This document shows positions 1 to 7,485 of a stretch of DNA of 35,357 nucleotides, one piece after another; position 1 is the first letter of the stretch; each line of letters opens with the position of its first letter. The stretch covers positions 1 to 35,357 of the forward strand of contig JANYCY010000038.1 of assembly GCA_025360045.1 (NCBI GenBank). Direction: 5' to 3'. The notes beneath the pieces are model-generated. The model saw only the letters and a program-made list of their open reading frames with translations. It had not been told where the DNA came from and made no database searches. Source of the stretch: Janthinobacterium sp. Lineage in GTDB: Bacteria > Pseudomonadota > Gammaproteobacteria > Burkholderiales > Chitinibacteraceae. The position numbers and the translations under genes are program-made.

Positions 1-148
1 GCTCTCCCGCCACTGTGTCACGCGCAGTAGCCACTCCCCGCGCCGAGCCTGCAAATCCCCCATAAATCCTCCTGCTTGATAAAAACCTCAGCATGACGAA
101 AAAAGGGAGTGGCGTTTAGATGGGAGGGCTGGGCGCTTACGCTCGACC

Positions 149-346
149 GTCCCCGATCTATGCCGCGAGCACGGCATGAGTTCGGCCTCTTTTTATAAGT
201 GGCGCGCTAAGTTTGGCGGTATGGACGTCTCGATGATGACGCGCATGAAAGAACTGGAGGATGAAAACAAGCGCCTTAAAAAGATGTATATCGAAGCCCA
301 AATGCAGGCTGACATCATCAAGGAGGCCATGTCAAAAAAGTGGTGA
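149..346 (+). pseudogene. IS3-family transposase OrfA remnant
   Basis: The frame reads a C-terminal OrfA segment typical of IS3-family (IS407-like group) elements: CREHGMSSASFYKWRAKFGG, then an ELEDENKRLKK coiled-coil stretch, ending MSKKW and a stop at 344-346. The N-terminal helix-turn-helix start is missing, so the gene is 5' truncated. Near its end sits the heptamer A-AAA-AAG (334-340), the classical slippery site for -1 programmed frameshifting into orfB, and the -1 frame does continue directly into OrfB homology. Bases 1-148 show no recognisable gene. Family assignment is by motif recall, not by search. Confidence 0.8.
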
Positions 347-621
347 AGCCATCTCAACGTCGCGAGATGGCTCACTGGGCCGTTGAAACCAAGTCTGTGT
401 CCATTCGTGCGGCTTGCGCTAGTTTTGCGATTAGCACAACTTGCTATCGCTATATTCGTAAGCTGGATGCAGAAAATACCCAAATCGCTGATTCATTAGT
501 CCAGCTCACGGAAACGCATCGTAACTGGGGCTTTGGCCTCTGCTTTTTGCATTTGCGCAACGTCAGGAAAAAGCACTGGAATCATAAACGGGTCTACAAT
601 CAGGCGGGACTTGACACTTAA
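340..621 (+). pseudogene. IS3-family transposase OrfB remnant (N-terminal part only)
   Basis: This continues in the -1 frame from the OrfA remnant (KKVVKPSQRREMAHWAVE...), with the OrfB N-terminal signatures SIRAACASFAISTTCYRY and HRNWGFGLCFLHLRNV followed by WNHKRVY. Homology stops at about 594; the last codons to the stop at 621 are unrelated. The whole DDE integrase core is absent, so no transposase can be made. The break coincides with the start of tniQ-derived sequence on the other strand, so one element was joined to or inserted into the other. A short diverged copy of part of this gene recurs at 6031-6085. Confidence 0.8.
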
Positions 622-1464
622 ACGTAACCACCAACTCGCACGCTTCATCGAAAATGCGGGATCAACTTTGCTTATAAATTCACAACCGAGTTCGTCAATC
701 ATCGACGCCTGAAAATCCTGTAATGCAGGCATTGAGCCGCGAGAGTAACCTCGCTGCCTAATTTTCTCTCGATAGGCATTCATCAATATTTCAGGATGAT
801 ACGGAGGTATATTTTCAGCTAACAATTCCTGAGCAAAGAGCCCATAAGCGATTTCAAGCGGATTGGTCGCTTCATCTTGCTTCTTTTTTTCCAAATGAAT
901 CGAACATACGGGACAGGCCCCCCAAGGAACAGACAATAGCTTTTGGGGGCGTAGAAAAGGAAAACGGCAATTTTGGCAGCTACTGATAAGTAGCTCCTTG
1001 TGCTTCCAGCAAACGGTCACGCCTGGCATTTGATGCGACCTGTGCCAATAGCCAACACCATGTATCTGCTCATCTTCGAAAACACAGCTAATGCACAACT
1101 TTGCATTGCCCACCATCCCAACAACGTGCCTCGGGAAGTGCGTAATCTTTGCGTTCACATCAGTCTCACTGGCAGAGGGCAGCGGTGTATTGCGTCGCCC
1201 CAGAAATGGCCGGAATGCGGGGAGCAGAGTGTTATCTTGTAGAATTTTAGCTAGATTAGCATCGGCGTCACCAGGCAAGCGGGCAGCTAACACCTCTATG
1301 TAGGCAGGAACGACGCTCCCTAAGTTTAATCTCACCCGAGAGCAAAGCTCGCCGAACGTTGATTGTTCAGTCCTATTGCCCGAGATAAGATGGTATCGAG
1401 AGACGCGTGATATTAAAGATTCATCGGGTAGAGAGGGAGGAAAAAATAGAAGCTTGTCTTGCAT
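496..1464 (-). CDS. tniQ: TniQ/TnsD-family transposition protein, C-terminally truncated
   Basis: TniQ family proteins act in target selection for Tn5053/Tn402- and Tn7-like transposons alongside the TniA/TnsB transposase and TniB/TnsC ATPase, neither of which is visible here. The N-terminus FFPPSLPDESLISRVSRYH is the usual TniQ opening. A zinc-finger-like arrangement follows (CISC...YWHRSHQMPGVTVCWKHK...SSCQNC...CPVC), which is characteristic of the family. The last 30 or so codons run antisense through the IS3 orfB remnant, so the native C-terminus is lost and about 290 residues are original. The gene starts about 190 bp inside a putative transposon terminus at 1654 and is transcribed away from it. 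It is probably non-functional or an orphan. Confidence 0.75.
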   Translation of the reverse strand: MQDKLLFFPPSLPDESLISRVSRYHLISGNRTEQSTFGELCSRVRLNLGSVVPAYIEVLAARLPGDADANLAKILQDNTLLPAFRPFLGRRNTPLPSASETDVNAKITHFPRHVVGMVGNAKLCISCVFEDEQIHGVGYWHRSHQMPGVTVCWKHKELLISSCQNCRFPFLRPQKLLSVPWGACPVCSIHLEKKKQDEATNPLEIAYGLFAQELLAENIPPYHPEILMNAYREKIRQRGYSRGSMPALQDFQASMIDELGCEFISKVDPAFSMKRASWWLRLSVKSRLIVDPFMIPVLFPDVAQMQKAEAKAPVTMRFRELD

Positions 1465-1503
1465 TATCGAACGTCGCCCATGCCGATGCTAATATGTAAA
1501 ATA

Positions 1504-1654
1504 TTGTGTCAAACTTTTTTATTGCAAGATTTCACCATAGTTTTAGTTTTAGCATACTTGTGTCAAACTATTGCATTTAGACGCATGAGTACGTTTTAAC
1601 GTATATCGTTGATTTATATGGACCAGTTGTGTCAAACTTTTTTATGTGTCGACA
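1504..1654. mobile_element. Putative Tn7/Tn5053-like transposon end with three transposase-binding repeats
   Basis: The motif TTGTGTCAAACTTTTTTA occurs at 1504-1521 and 1627-1644, with a shorter copy TTGTGTCAAACT at 1558-1569, all in the same orientation. Just outside the last copy the sequence reads TGTGTCGACA, so read inwards on the minus strand the terminus at 1654 begins TGTCGACA. A TGT terminus followed by several spaced repeats facing inwards is the layout of TnsB/TniA-binding ends, and tniQ lies immediately inside. The other end and any target-site duplication are not seen. The array also overlaps the tniQ promoter region. Confidence 0.6.
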
Positions 1655-1770
1655 TTTGGGGCTGAACCAAACAATTGCGACCTAGCGTACCACCAGCGAT
1701 TTTTAACTTTCCTTCCGCCCCATCAATAAGCACAACCCTCTGCGTGCAAGGAATTTTCAGGGCCAGGCTG

Positions 1771-1858
1771 CCCCGAAAAATGGCCATTCACCGCCTGATG
1801 CGCCTCAGCAACAAGCCGTGATGGCTTTCGCCCTTCTGCCTTGTCCCCAGCCATTTTA
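1771..1858. repeat. Palindromic intergenic repeat, copy A
   Basis: This stretch is bounded by AAAATGGCC and CCATTTT, which pair as an inverted repeat, and it aligns along its length with 2171-2256. The shared core includes ATGGYCATTCA near the left and CTTCGCCC/CCTTGT/GGCCATTTT-like blocks to the right. It has no coding potential. Together with copy B it occupies the gene-free stretch between the transposon end and mesX. Confidence 0.55.
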
Positions 1859-2119
1859 CCGTCAACAAACGCTCGCCTTAATTCTGATGCCGCCCCCACC
1901 AAACCAGATCATGAACATGATTCATGCCATTTCTGAAATAACTTCATTTTTATTCATGGTTTAATTCCGGTATAAATCACTCTGAGTTCTGAAAGCCAGC
2001 CTCCATTAGCAGCAAACGGCTAATAAATGAGCTAACTGGCCCATATTTCACGGTATTTTTAAGCAGCTGGCGCGGCAAATTCAGCACAGGGGCTCAATCA
2101 TGCCATTTCACGCTGCCCA

Positions 2120-2292
2120 GGCTATGTTGGCATTTTATTCATGGCGGCGTTGGCTGCAGCTTTAGGGCGGGGCCGGAAAATGGTCATTCACAATCTAATG
2201 CTTCGCGACAATAAGCAGTAATTGCCTTCGCCCAGCCTTGTGCCTGGCCATTTTATAGCACAGTGCAGGATGAATAAAACGCCAACAGAGCC
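2120..2292. repeat. MITE-like inverted-repeat element containing palindromic repeat copy B
   Basis: The outer arms 2120-2142 and 2270-2292 are inverted repeats matching at 21 of 23 positions (GGCTATGTTGGCATTTTATTC type). They enclose a diverged copy (2171-2256) of the repeat at 1771-1858. The element has no open frame and ends about 70 bp before the mesX start, so the mesX promoter probably lies at or inside its right edge. The remaining sequence in 1655-2119 shows nothing beyond these repeats and an isolated ATTCATGCCATTTC motif. Confidence 0.55.
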
Positions 2293-2364
2293 TAAATTAA
2301 AAAAGACTTGCAGTGCATAAAATAAATTCAAGTTTTATTTCAGAAATCAGGACACACGATCACA

Positions 2365-3348
2365 ATGACTAAAGAATTTACATTTACAATTAATAGCATT
2401 AGTTTCGATGAAAACTATCTGCCTGCAGAAAATACGCGTATCACCACCAACTTTGCAAATTTAGCCAGGGGAGAGCATCGCCAAGAAAATCTGCGTAATA
2501 CCTTAAGGATGATTAATAATCGTTTCAATGAGTTGGCGCATTGGGATAACTATAAATCAGATCGTTATTCTGTAGAACTTGAAATTATTTCTGTTGAGTT
2601 AAATATTGATGCTGAAAATAGCACTAAGGGTTTGCCTTTAATTGAAATATTAAAGACGAGTATTGTTGATCATAAAACAAACGAGCGCATTGAAGGAATT
2701 GTAGGGAACAATTTTTCCTCTTATGTGCGCGATTATGATTTTAGCGTATTGCTGTTGGAACATAATAAGCAGCAAAGCCATTTTAGTACGCCAACAAATT
2801 ATGGTGAGCTGCACGGAAAACTGTTTAAAAGTTTCGTCATTTCTGATGCCTACAAAGAAAACTTTAAAAAACAGCCTGTGATTTGCTTAAGTGTTTCCAG
2901 CAGCCGGACCTATCAACGGACTGAAAACCAGCACCCTGTATTAGGCACAGAATACATCCAGGATGAATACTCGCTGACGGATGAATATTTCAAAAAGATG
3001 GGTATGCACGTTCGCTATTTCATGCCTGCAAATAGTGTAGCGCCTTTGGCATTTTATTTTTCTGGTAATTTGCTGGCCGATTATACAAATCTTGAGCTGA
3101 TTAGCACCATCAGTACCATGGGTGCATTCCAGAAAATTTACCGGCCTGAAATTTATAATGCCAATTCTGTTGCAGGAAAATTTTATCAACCCAGTTTACA
3201 GCACCAAGATTATTCATTAACCCGAATTGTTTATGATCGAGAAGAACGTAGCCGGCTAGCGGTTGAGCAAGGAAAGTTTGTTGAAGAGCATTTCATCAAG
3301 CCATACCAAGACATTCTTCTCCAATGGGCTGCTCATTGCGCTCTTTAA
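2365..3348 (+). CDS. mesX: DUF1852 protein, MesX-like partner of MesD methionine synthase
   Basis: The 327-residue soluble protein has no signal peptide or membrane segment and opens with FTFTINSISFDENY, as DUF1852 proteins do. This family is the obligate partner of the MesD core methionine synthase in aerobic bacteria such as Acinetobacter, where the pair makes methionine without methyl-folate or cobalamin and needs oxygen. Its biochemical role is unknown; generating or delivering the methyl group is the usual guess. mesD begins 27 bp downstream, so the two are almost surely co-transcribed. An AGGA lies 14 nt before the ATG, so the ribosome-binding site is weak. Codon use is visibly AT-richer than in genes beyond 6300. 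Identification relies on family recall plus the neighbour. Confidence 0.85.
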   Translation: MTKEFTFTINSISFDENYLPAENTRITTNFANLARGEHRQENLRNTLRMINNRFNELAHWDNYKSDRYSVELEIISVELNIDAENSTKGLPLIEILKTSIVDHKTNERIEGIVGNNFSSYVRDYDFSVLLLEHNKQQSHFSTPTNYGELHGKLFKSFVISDAYKENFKKQPVICLSVSSSRTYQRTENQHPVLGTEYIQDEYSLTDEYFKKMGMHVRYFMPANSVAPLAFYFSGNLLADYTNLELISTISTMGAFQKIYRPEIYNANSVAGKFYQPSLQHQDYSLTRIVYDREERSRLAVEQGKFVEEHFIKPYQDILLQWAAHCAL

Positions 3349-3375
3349 TCTAAATAAAATATCGCGGAATTGATT

Positions 3376-4404
3376 ATGAAAATACTATTACCCACTTCAA
3401 CTGCTGGCAGTTTACCCAAACCATCTTGGCTTGCAGAGCCAGAGAAAATTTGGTCTCCTTGGAAACTACAAGATCAAGAATTAACAGACGGCAAATTAGA
3501 TGCTTTACGTTTGTCTCTGCAAGAGCAATTACACGCAGGGATTGATATTGTGAGTGATGGAGAGCAAACGCGCCAACATTTTGTCACTACATTTATTGAG
3601 CATCTCAGCGGCGTTGATTTTGAAAAACGTGAAACGGTTAAAATTCGTAATCGCTACGATGCAAGCGTGCCCACCGTGGTGGGGGCAGTTGCTAGGCCCA
3701 AAGCTGTTTTTGTTGAAGATGCCAAGTTTTTACGCCAGCAAACCAAGCAGCCCATTAAATGGGCCTTGCCAGGCCCAATGACGATGATCGATACCTTGTA
3801 TGATCGCCATTATAAAAGTCGTGAAAAATTAGCTTGGGAATTCGCCAAAATTCTTAATCAGGAAGCCCGTGAATTAGAGGCTGCCGGGGTAGATATCATT
3901 CAATTTGATGAGCCTGCATTTAATGTCTTTTTTGATGAGGTGAATGATTGGGGAGTGGCTACCTTAGAAAGAGCCATTGAAGGACTTCAATGTGAAACCG
4001 CCGTGCATATTTGCTATGGCTATGGAATTAAAGCCAATACCGATTGGAAAAAAACTTTGGGATCTGAGTGGCGCCAATATGAAGCCGCTTTTCCCAAATT
4101 GCAAAAATCGAATATTGATATCGTTTCACTGGAATGTCACAACTCGCAGGTTCCCATGGATCTGATTGAATTGATTCGAGGAAAAAAAGTAATGGTGGGC
4201 GCAATTGATGTAGCAAACCATAGCATTGAAACCCCCGAAGAGGTTGCAGATACCCTGCGAAAAGCACTGCAGTTTGTCGATGCGGATAAGCTCTACCCTA
4301 GTACCAATTGTGGTATGGCCCCTTTGCCGCGCAGTGTGGCAAGAGGCAAACTCAATGCTTTAACTGCAGGTGCAGAAATTGTTCGCCAAGAATTATTAGC
4401 CTAG
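3376..4404 (+). CDS. mesD: Folate- and B12-independent core methionine synthase (MesD family)
   Basis: The protein corresponds only to the C-terminal catalytic barrel of MetE (342 aa against about 750 in MetE) and lacks the N-terminal folate-binding half. The MetE zinc/homocysteine ligands are present in order: His211 and Cys213 (AVHICYGYG), Glu253 (SLECHNS) and Cys312 (STNCGMAPLPR). It transfers a methyl group to homocysteine, but the donor for MesD proteins is not established. The ATG at 3376 is preferred over the upstream TTG because GCGGAA lies six bases before it. mesX immediately upstream and the flavin reductase downstream support the MesD subfamily over other core synthases. Confidence 0.87.
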   Translation: MKILLPTSTAGSLPKPSWLAEPEKIWSPWKLQDQELTDGKLDALRLSLQEQLHAGIDIVSDGEQTRQHFVTTFIEHLSGVDFEKRETVKIRNRYDASVPTVVGAVARPKAVFVEDAKFLRQQTKQPIKWALPGPMTMIDTLYDRHYKSREKLAWEFAKILNQEARELEAAGVDIIQFDEPAFNVFFDEVNDWGVATLERAIEGLQCETAVHICYGYGIKANTDWKKTLGSEWRQYEAAFPKLQKSNIDIVSLECHNSQVPMDLIELIRGKKVMVGAIDVANHSIETPEEVADTLRKALQFVDADKLYPSTNCGMAPLPRSVARGKLNALTAGAEIVRQELLA

Positions 4405-4563
4405 TTCTACTTAGCACAGAGCAAAACAGCAAATCGGGTCTGCCGCTATGGATTTCGAATAGAATCAATTTGACTCTTTCCTTCTCTGCTGATCTGCGCC
4501 GGGCCCTTTTTGCCCATGTCATCTTCATGTTTTAGTAATACGGTTTAATTTAGGAATGATGTA

Positions 4564-5055
4564 ATGATTGAAGCAACAGACTATAGAAGTGCAATGTCCT
4601 TATTAACGGGTGCGGTTAATGTGGTCACCACAACAGGTGTATCCGGCCGGCATGGATTCACTGCTTCTGCAGTTTGCAGTATTACGGATACACCACCGAC
4701 ATTATTGGTCTGCATGAATAAATCTGCCAGATCACACCCGCATTTTATAGCCAATAAAATTTTAACGGTGAATGTGTTAGGTGTGCATCATCAGCCTATT
4801 TCCAGCGCATTTTCATCCCCTATCAATTCAGAAGAACGTTTTCAATATGGCGATTGGACTGAATTAAAAACGGGAGCACCTGTTTTAGCAGATGCTTTGG
4901 TGAGTTTTGATTGTCAGATAGAGCAAATTCAAGAAGTGGGTACACATACTATTTTTATTTGCCCTATTGTCGCTATTGGGCAAAGCGAATATGCACAAGG
5001 GCTGGTTTATTTTAATCGTGCCTATCATCATGTGGGGCTGGCTACAGCAGCGTAA
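4564..5055 (+). CDS. Flavin reductase-like FMN-binding protein (HpaC/RutF family)
   Basis: The 163-residue protein matches the flavin reductase split-barrel family: an early TGAVNVVTT strand, GFTASAVCSITDTPPTLLVCMN (FMN-binding core), then a C-terminal YFNRAYH. Such proteins use NAD(P)H to make free reduced FMN or FAD for a partner monooxygenase. No monooxygenase lies nearby; the oxygen-requiring MesX/MesD pair is 159 bp upstream on the same strand, so feeding reduced flavin to that system is a reasonable inference. AGGA lies eight bases before the ATG. The 159-bp gap from mesD has no clear terminator. Confidence 0.85.
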   Translation: MIEATDYRSAMSLLTGAVNVVTTTGVSGRHGFTASAVCSITDTPPTLLVCMNKSARSHPHFIANKILTVNVLGVHHQPISSAFSSPINSEERFQYGDWTELKTGAPVLADALVSFDCQIEQIQEVGTHTIFICPIVAIGQSEYAQGLVYFNRAYHHVGLATAA

Positions 5056-5098
5056 ACCCGTTTATTTAACCTGCAGCACTTAATAAAGTAAGTATATC

Positions 5099-5899
5099 GT
5101 GGAATTAATCATTTTTTTAGCCATCGGTGCTATCGCTGGATTTACAGCGGGATTATTTGGCGTGGGTGGTGGAATTATCATCGTACCCATATTGTATGTG
5201 GTCTTTACGCAAATGAGTTATGGCCCTGAAGTGGTGATGCATTTAGCTTTAGGTACATCGTTGGCAACTATTATAGTCACTTCGATTAGTTCATTACTTG
5301 CGCACCATAAAAAAGGTGCCGTTATATGGCCAGTATTCAAAAATTTGGCACCAGGTTTGATCATAGGCTCTTTTTTCGGCGCGGGAATTGCCGGATTACT
5401 TGCTGGGGCACACTTGCGATTAATCATTGGTATTTTTGCGCTATGGGTTGCACGCAATATGTTTGTTGGTGCAAAAAAAATAGTCGATCAAAATAAAGCA
5501 CTTCCCTCAAGGGCTACACAAGTATTGGCAGGTACGGGGATAGGCGTGGCTTCTGCTATTTTTGGCATTGGTGGCGGCAGCTTAACCGTCCCTTATCTTA
5601 ATTTTTATGGCGTAAGCATGCAAAAAGCAGTTGGCACATCCGCTGCCTGTGGTTTACCCATAGCAATTTCGGGTGCTTTGGGATTTATGCTTTTTGGCAT
5701 CAAAGACCAAGTAAATATTAGCAATAGTATTGGCTTTGTCCATATTTATGCTTTCTTGGGAATTAGCATCATGAGTTTTTTTACCGCAAAGCTAGGCGCA
5801 AAAATAGCGCATATCTTATCCCCCGTGATGCTTAAAAAATGTTTTGCCATTATGTTATTTATTGTTGGATGTTTTTTTATTCTGAAGGGATTACTTTAA
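5099..5899 (+). CDS. TauE/SafE family sulfite/organosulfur exporter-like permease
   Basis: This 266-residue integral membrane protein has about eight hydrophobic segments and the duplicated family motif: GFTAGLFGVGGGIIIVP near the N-terminus and ASAIFGIGGGSLTVPYL in the second half. TauE/SafE (DUF81) permeases are linked to export of sulfite, sulfoacetate or related anions. It starts at a GTG (5099) 43 bp after the flavin reductase and is probably the last gene of the mesX operon. Its position suggests export of a sulfur by-product, but the substrate cannot be read from sequence. A short CGGTTTTACCG hairpin follows the stop, and the next 400 bp are gene-free. Confidence 0.85.
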   Translation: MELIIFLAIGAIAGFTAGLFGVGGGIIIVPILYVVFTQMSYGPEVVMHLALGTSLATIIVTSISSLLAHHKKGAVIWPVFKNLAPGLIIGSFFGAGIAGLLAGAHLRLIIGIFALWVARNMFVGAKKIVDQNKALPSRATQVLAGTGIGVASAIFGIGGGSLTVPYLNFYGVSMQKAVGTSAACGLPIAISGALGFMLFGIKDQVNISNSIGFVHIYAFLGISIMSFFTAKLGAKIAHILSPVMLKKCFAIMLFIVGCFFILKGLL

Positions 5900-6030
5900 A
5901 AAAACGGTTTTACCGGATTAACGCATGCAAGTCGGCACCCCCCCCACAAAACCAGCTTATTTTTAAGTAGAATTTTCTCGCAATCTTTGAGTAGCTCCGC
6001 ATGACAGCAGCAGCTTATTCCGACAAGCAA

Positions 6031-6085
6031 TGCGGCTTGCACCAGCTTTTCAATTAGCACGGCTTGCTATCGCTCTATTCCTAAG
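6031..6085 (+). mobile_element. Scrap of IS3-family orfB (second copy)
   Basis: These 55 bases align without gaps to 408-462 in the orfB remnant with 46 identities by my count, including TGCGGCTTGC and CTTGCTATCGC blocks. The reading frame is not kept open around it. The gene-free stretch 5900-6315 otherwise holds only short GC-rich palindromes (for example GCCCTGTAGGGC near 6154-6165) and no gene. With the copy at 149-594 it brackets the tniQ and mesXD block. Confidence 0.7.
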
Positions 6086-6315
6086 TTGTTTACGCCGTCA
6101 AACTGGAAAGTGTTACACGCTGATTTACAAGCCGGACTGCCCGCGCAGGCTCAGCCCTGTAGGGCGGCTTAGCTTTATCAACCCGCGCTGAGCGATCCAG
6201 CCAACCACTAACACCGACCCAATTACCCCTCAGCTTGCCATTCCTGAATCGCGGGTTACGCCTGCAGCTAAGCCGTCGCCCTGTTTAAGCAGCAGCGCAT
6301 CGCTAATGCCATTAA

Positions 6316-6762
6316 TTAGCCTGCAATCTCTGGCTCAACCAGCGTTGCTAGTTGCAGCAGTGACTCTTGCCAGCCGAGGTAGCACATTTCGGCGGGGATC
6401 ACCTCAGGGATGCCCTCTTGCACGATGCTGATCTCGGTTCCGCATGAGCACTTACTTAAAACCACAGTTACCTGCATTTCCCCTAGTAAGTTGGGGTCAT
6501 CAAACTTGTCGGTGTAGCGAATTCGCTCAAAGGGGACGAGTTCGAGGTACTCGCCACCAAATGAATGACTATTTCCAGTCGTAAAATTTGTAAACGACAT
6601 CCGAAAAGTGCCGCCTACTTTCGCATCCAGATGATCAACCTTGCATGTAAACCCGTGTGGGGGCAGCCACTTCGCCATTGCGTCCGCATCCAGAAACGCC
6701 CGATACACGCGCTCTGGCGGGGCCCGAAGTACACGATGCAAACGGATAGTGCCTGTGGTCAT
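6316..6762 (-). CDS. SRPBCC/AHSA1-like domain protein
   Basis: The 148-residue single-domain protein belongs to the START-like AHSA1 (Hsp90 ATPase activator homologue) group. It opens with the typical HRVLRAPPERVYRAFLDADAMAKWLPPHGF and has GGTFRMSF and a C-terminal YLGWQESLLQLATLVEP helix that closes the hydrophobic cavity. These proteins bind small hydrophobic ligands; no specific function can be assigned. The start MTTGTIR at 6762 is chosen because GGAGAA lies just upstream, while the longer frame adds eight unlikely residues. It stands alone, convergent with the mesX operon, with about 270 gene-free bases before dsbB. Confidence 0.85.
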   Translation of the reverse strand: MTTGTIRLHRVLRAPPERVYRAFLDADAMAKWLPPHGFTCKVDHLDAKVGGTFRMSFTNFTTGNSHSFGGEYLELVPFERIRYTDKFDDPNLLGEMQVTVVLSKCSCGTEISIVQEGIPEVIPAEMCYLGWQESLLQLATLVEPEIAG

Positions 6763-7032
6763 TTTGATTCTCCAATGATTAAGCAAAAAACGGATGAGTT
6801 AAATATTCAATAATCAATCGCAATTCTTTAATACTTTCTTTGCAACAAGATTTCTGTACAGCCCAAACAGCCATTCAAATATATACCTGCCAAACCCAAT
6901 ACGGCGATGTTGGTCATGAACAAGGCCAAAGGCGCGAGTCAATCGAAAAATTTACCTATAAATCGTCTGAACCCTAAGCCAGTCATTCAGGTCTATTCTC
7001 TTTTGCCAAACGCTGCATGCAAGAGGAATATT

Positions 7033-7485
7033 TTGCCTCATCGCCCCCCTACCTCCATATCTACTCACGATCCGGCCTGCTGGATGCTTATTTTTATTGC
7101 TTGGCTGATCGCTGCCAGCGGCACACTGGGCGCTTTGTTTTTTGGCGAAGTGATGGGTATTCCACCCTGCACCCTGTGCTGGTATCAGCGGATTTTTATG
7201 TTTCCACTGGCGATCTTCCTGCCGTTGGCGCTGTTTCCTCTCGACACCAAAGTCGTGCGCTATGCCCTGCCTTTGGCGCTGATCGGGCTTGGATTTGCGG
7301 TTTTCCACTGGTTTTTACAGCTAGGGCTCATTTCGCCCTCTGCCAGCCCCTGCGCCCAAGGCTCGTCATGCTCTGAAATAGAAGCCGAATGGCTGGGCTT
7401 TCTCACCATTCCACTGATGTCGGTCTGCGCCTTTGCGCTAATCAGTATTTCTTTATTTTCCACATCAATTCAGGGTAAAAAATGA
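7033..7485 (+). CDS. DsbB/BdbC-like disulfide bond formation membrane protein
   Basis: A four-helix membrane protein of the DsbB/BdbC family. It carries the periplasmic CTLC redox pair followed by WYQR after the first helix, and a second Cys pair (CAQGSSC) in the second periplasmic loop. It reoxidises a DsbA-type partner and passes electrons to quinone. The frame is open back to 6907, but a TTG at 7033 has AGAGG six bases before it and gives the normal family length (150 aa); the ATG at 7084 is an alternative. Its TGA overlaps the ATG of the next gene (ATGA), so the two are translationally coupled. Confidence 0.85.
   Translation: MPHRPPTSISTHDPACWMLIFIAWLIAASGTLGALFFGEVMGIPPCTLCWYQRIFMFPLAIFLPLALFPLDTKVVRYALPLALIGLGFAVFHWFLQLGLISPSASPCAQGSSCSEIEAEWLGFLTIPLMSVCAFALISISLFSTSIQGKK

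Noticed and set aside
1504-1644. CRISPR-like array from the three repeated motifs
   Set aside because: The repeats are short, unevenly spaced and unequal in length, with no cas genes; a transposon end explains them better.
2293-2364. Possible SAM/SAH riboswitch or MetJ/MetR operator before mesX
   Set aside because: A methionine gene invites one, but the 72-bp leader is too short and shows no conserved riboswitch stems or a clear TGAA-N5-TTCA site.
4405-4563. Small gene or terminator between mesD and the flavin reductase
   Set aside because: The open frame there is a shadow running out of mesD, and the GGGCCC palindrome has no stable stem with a T-run.
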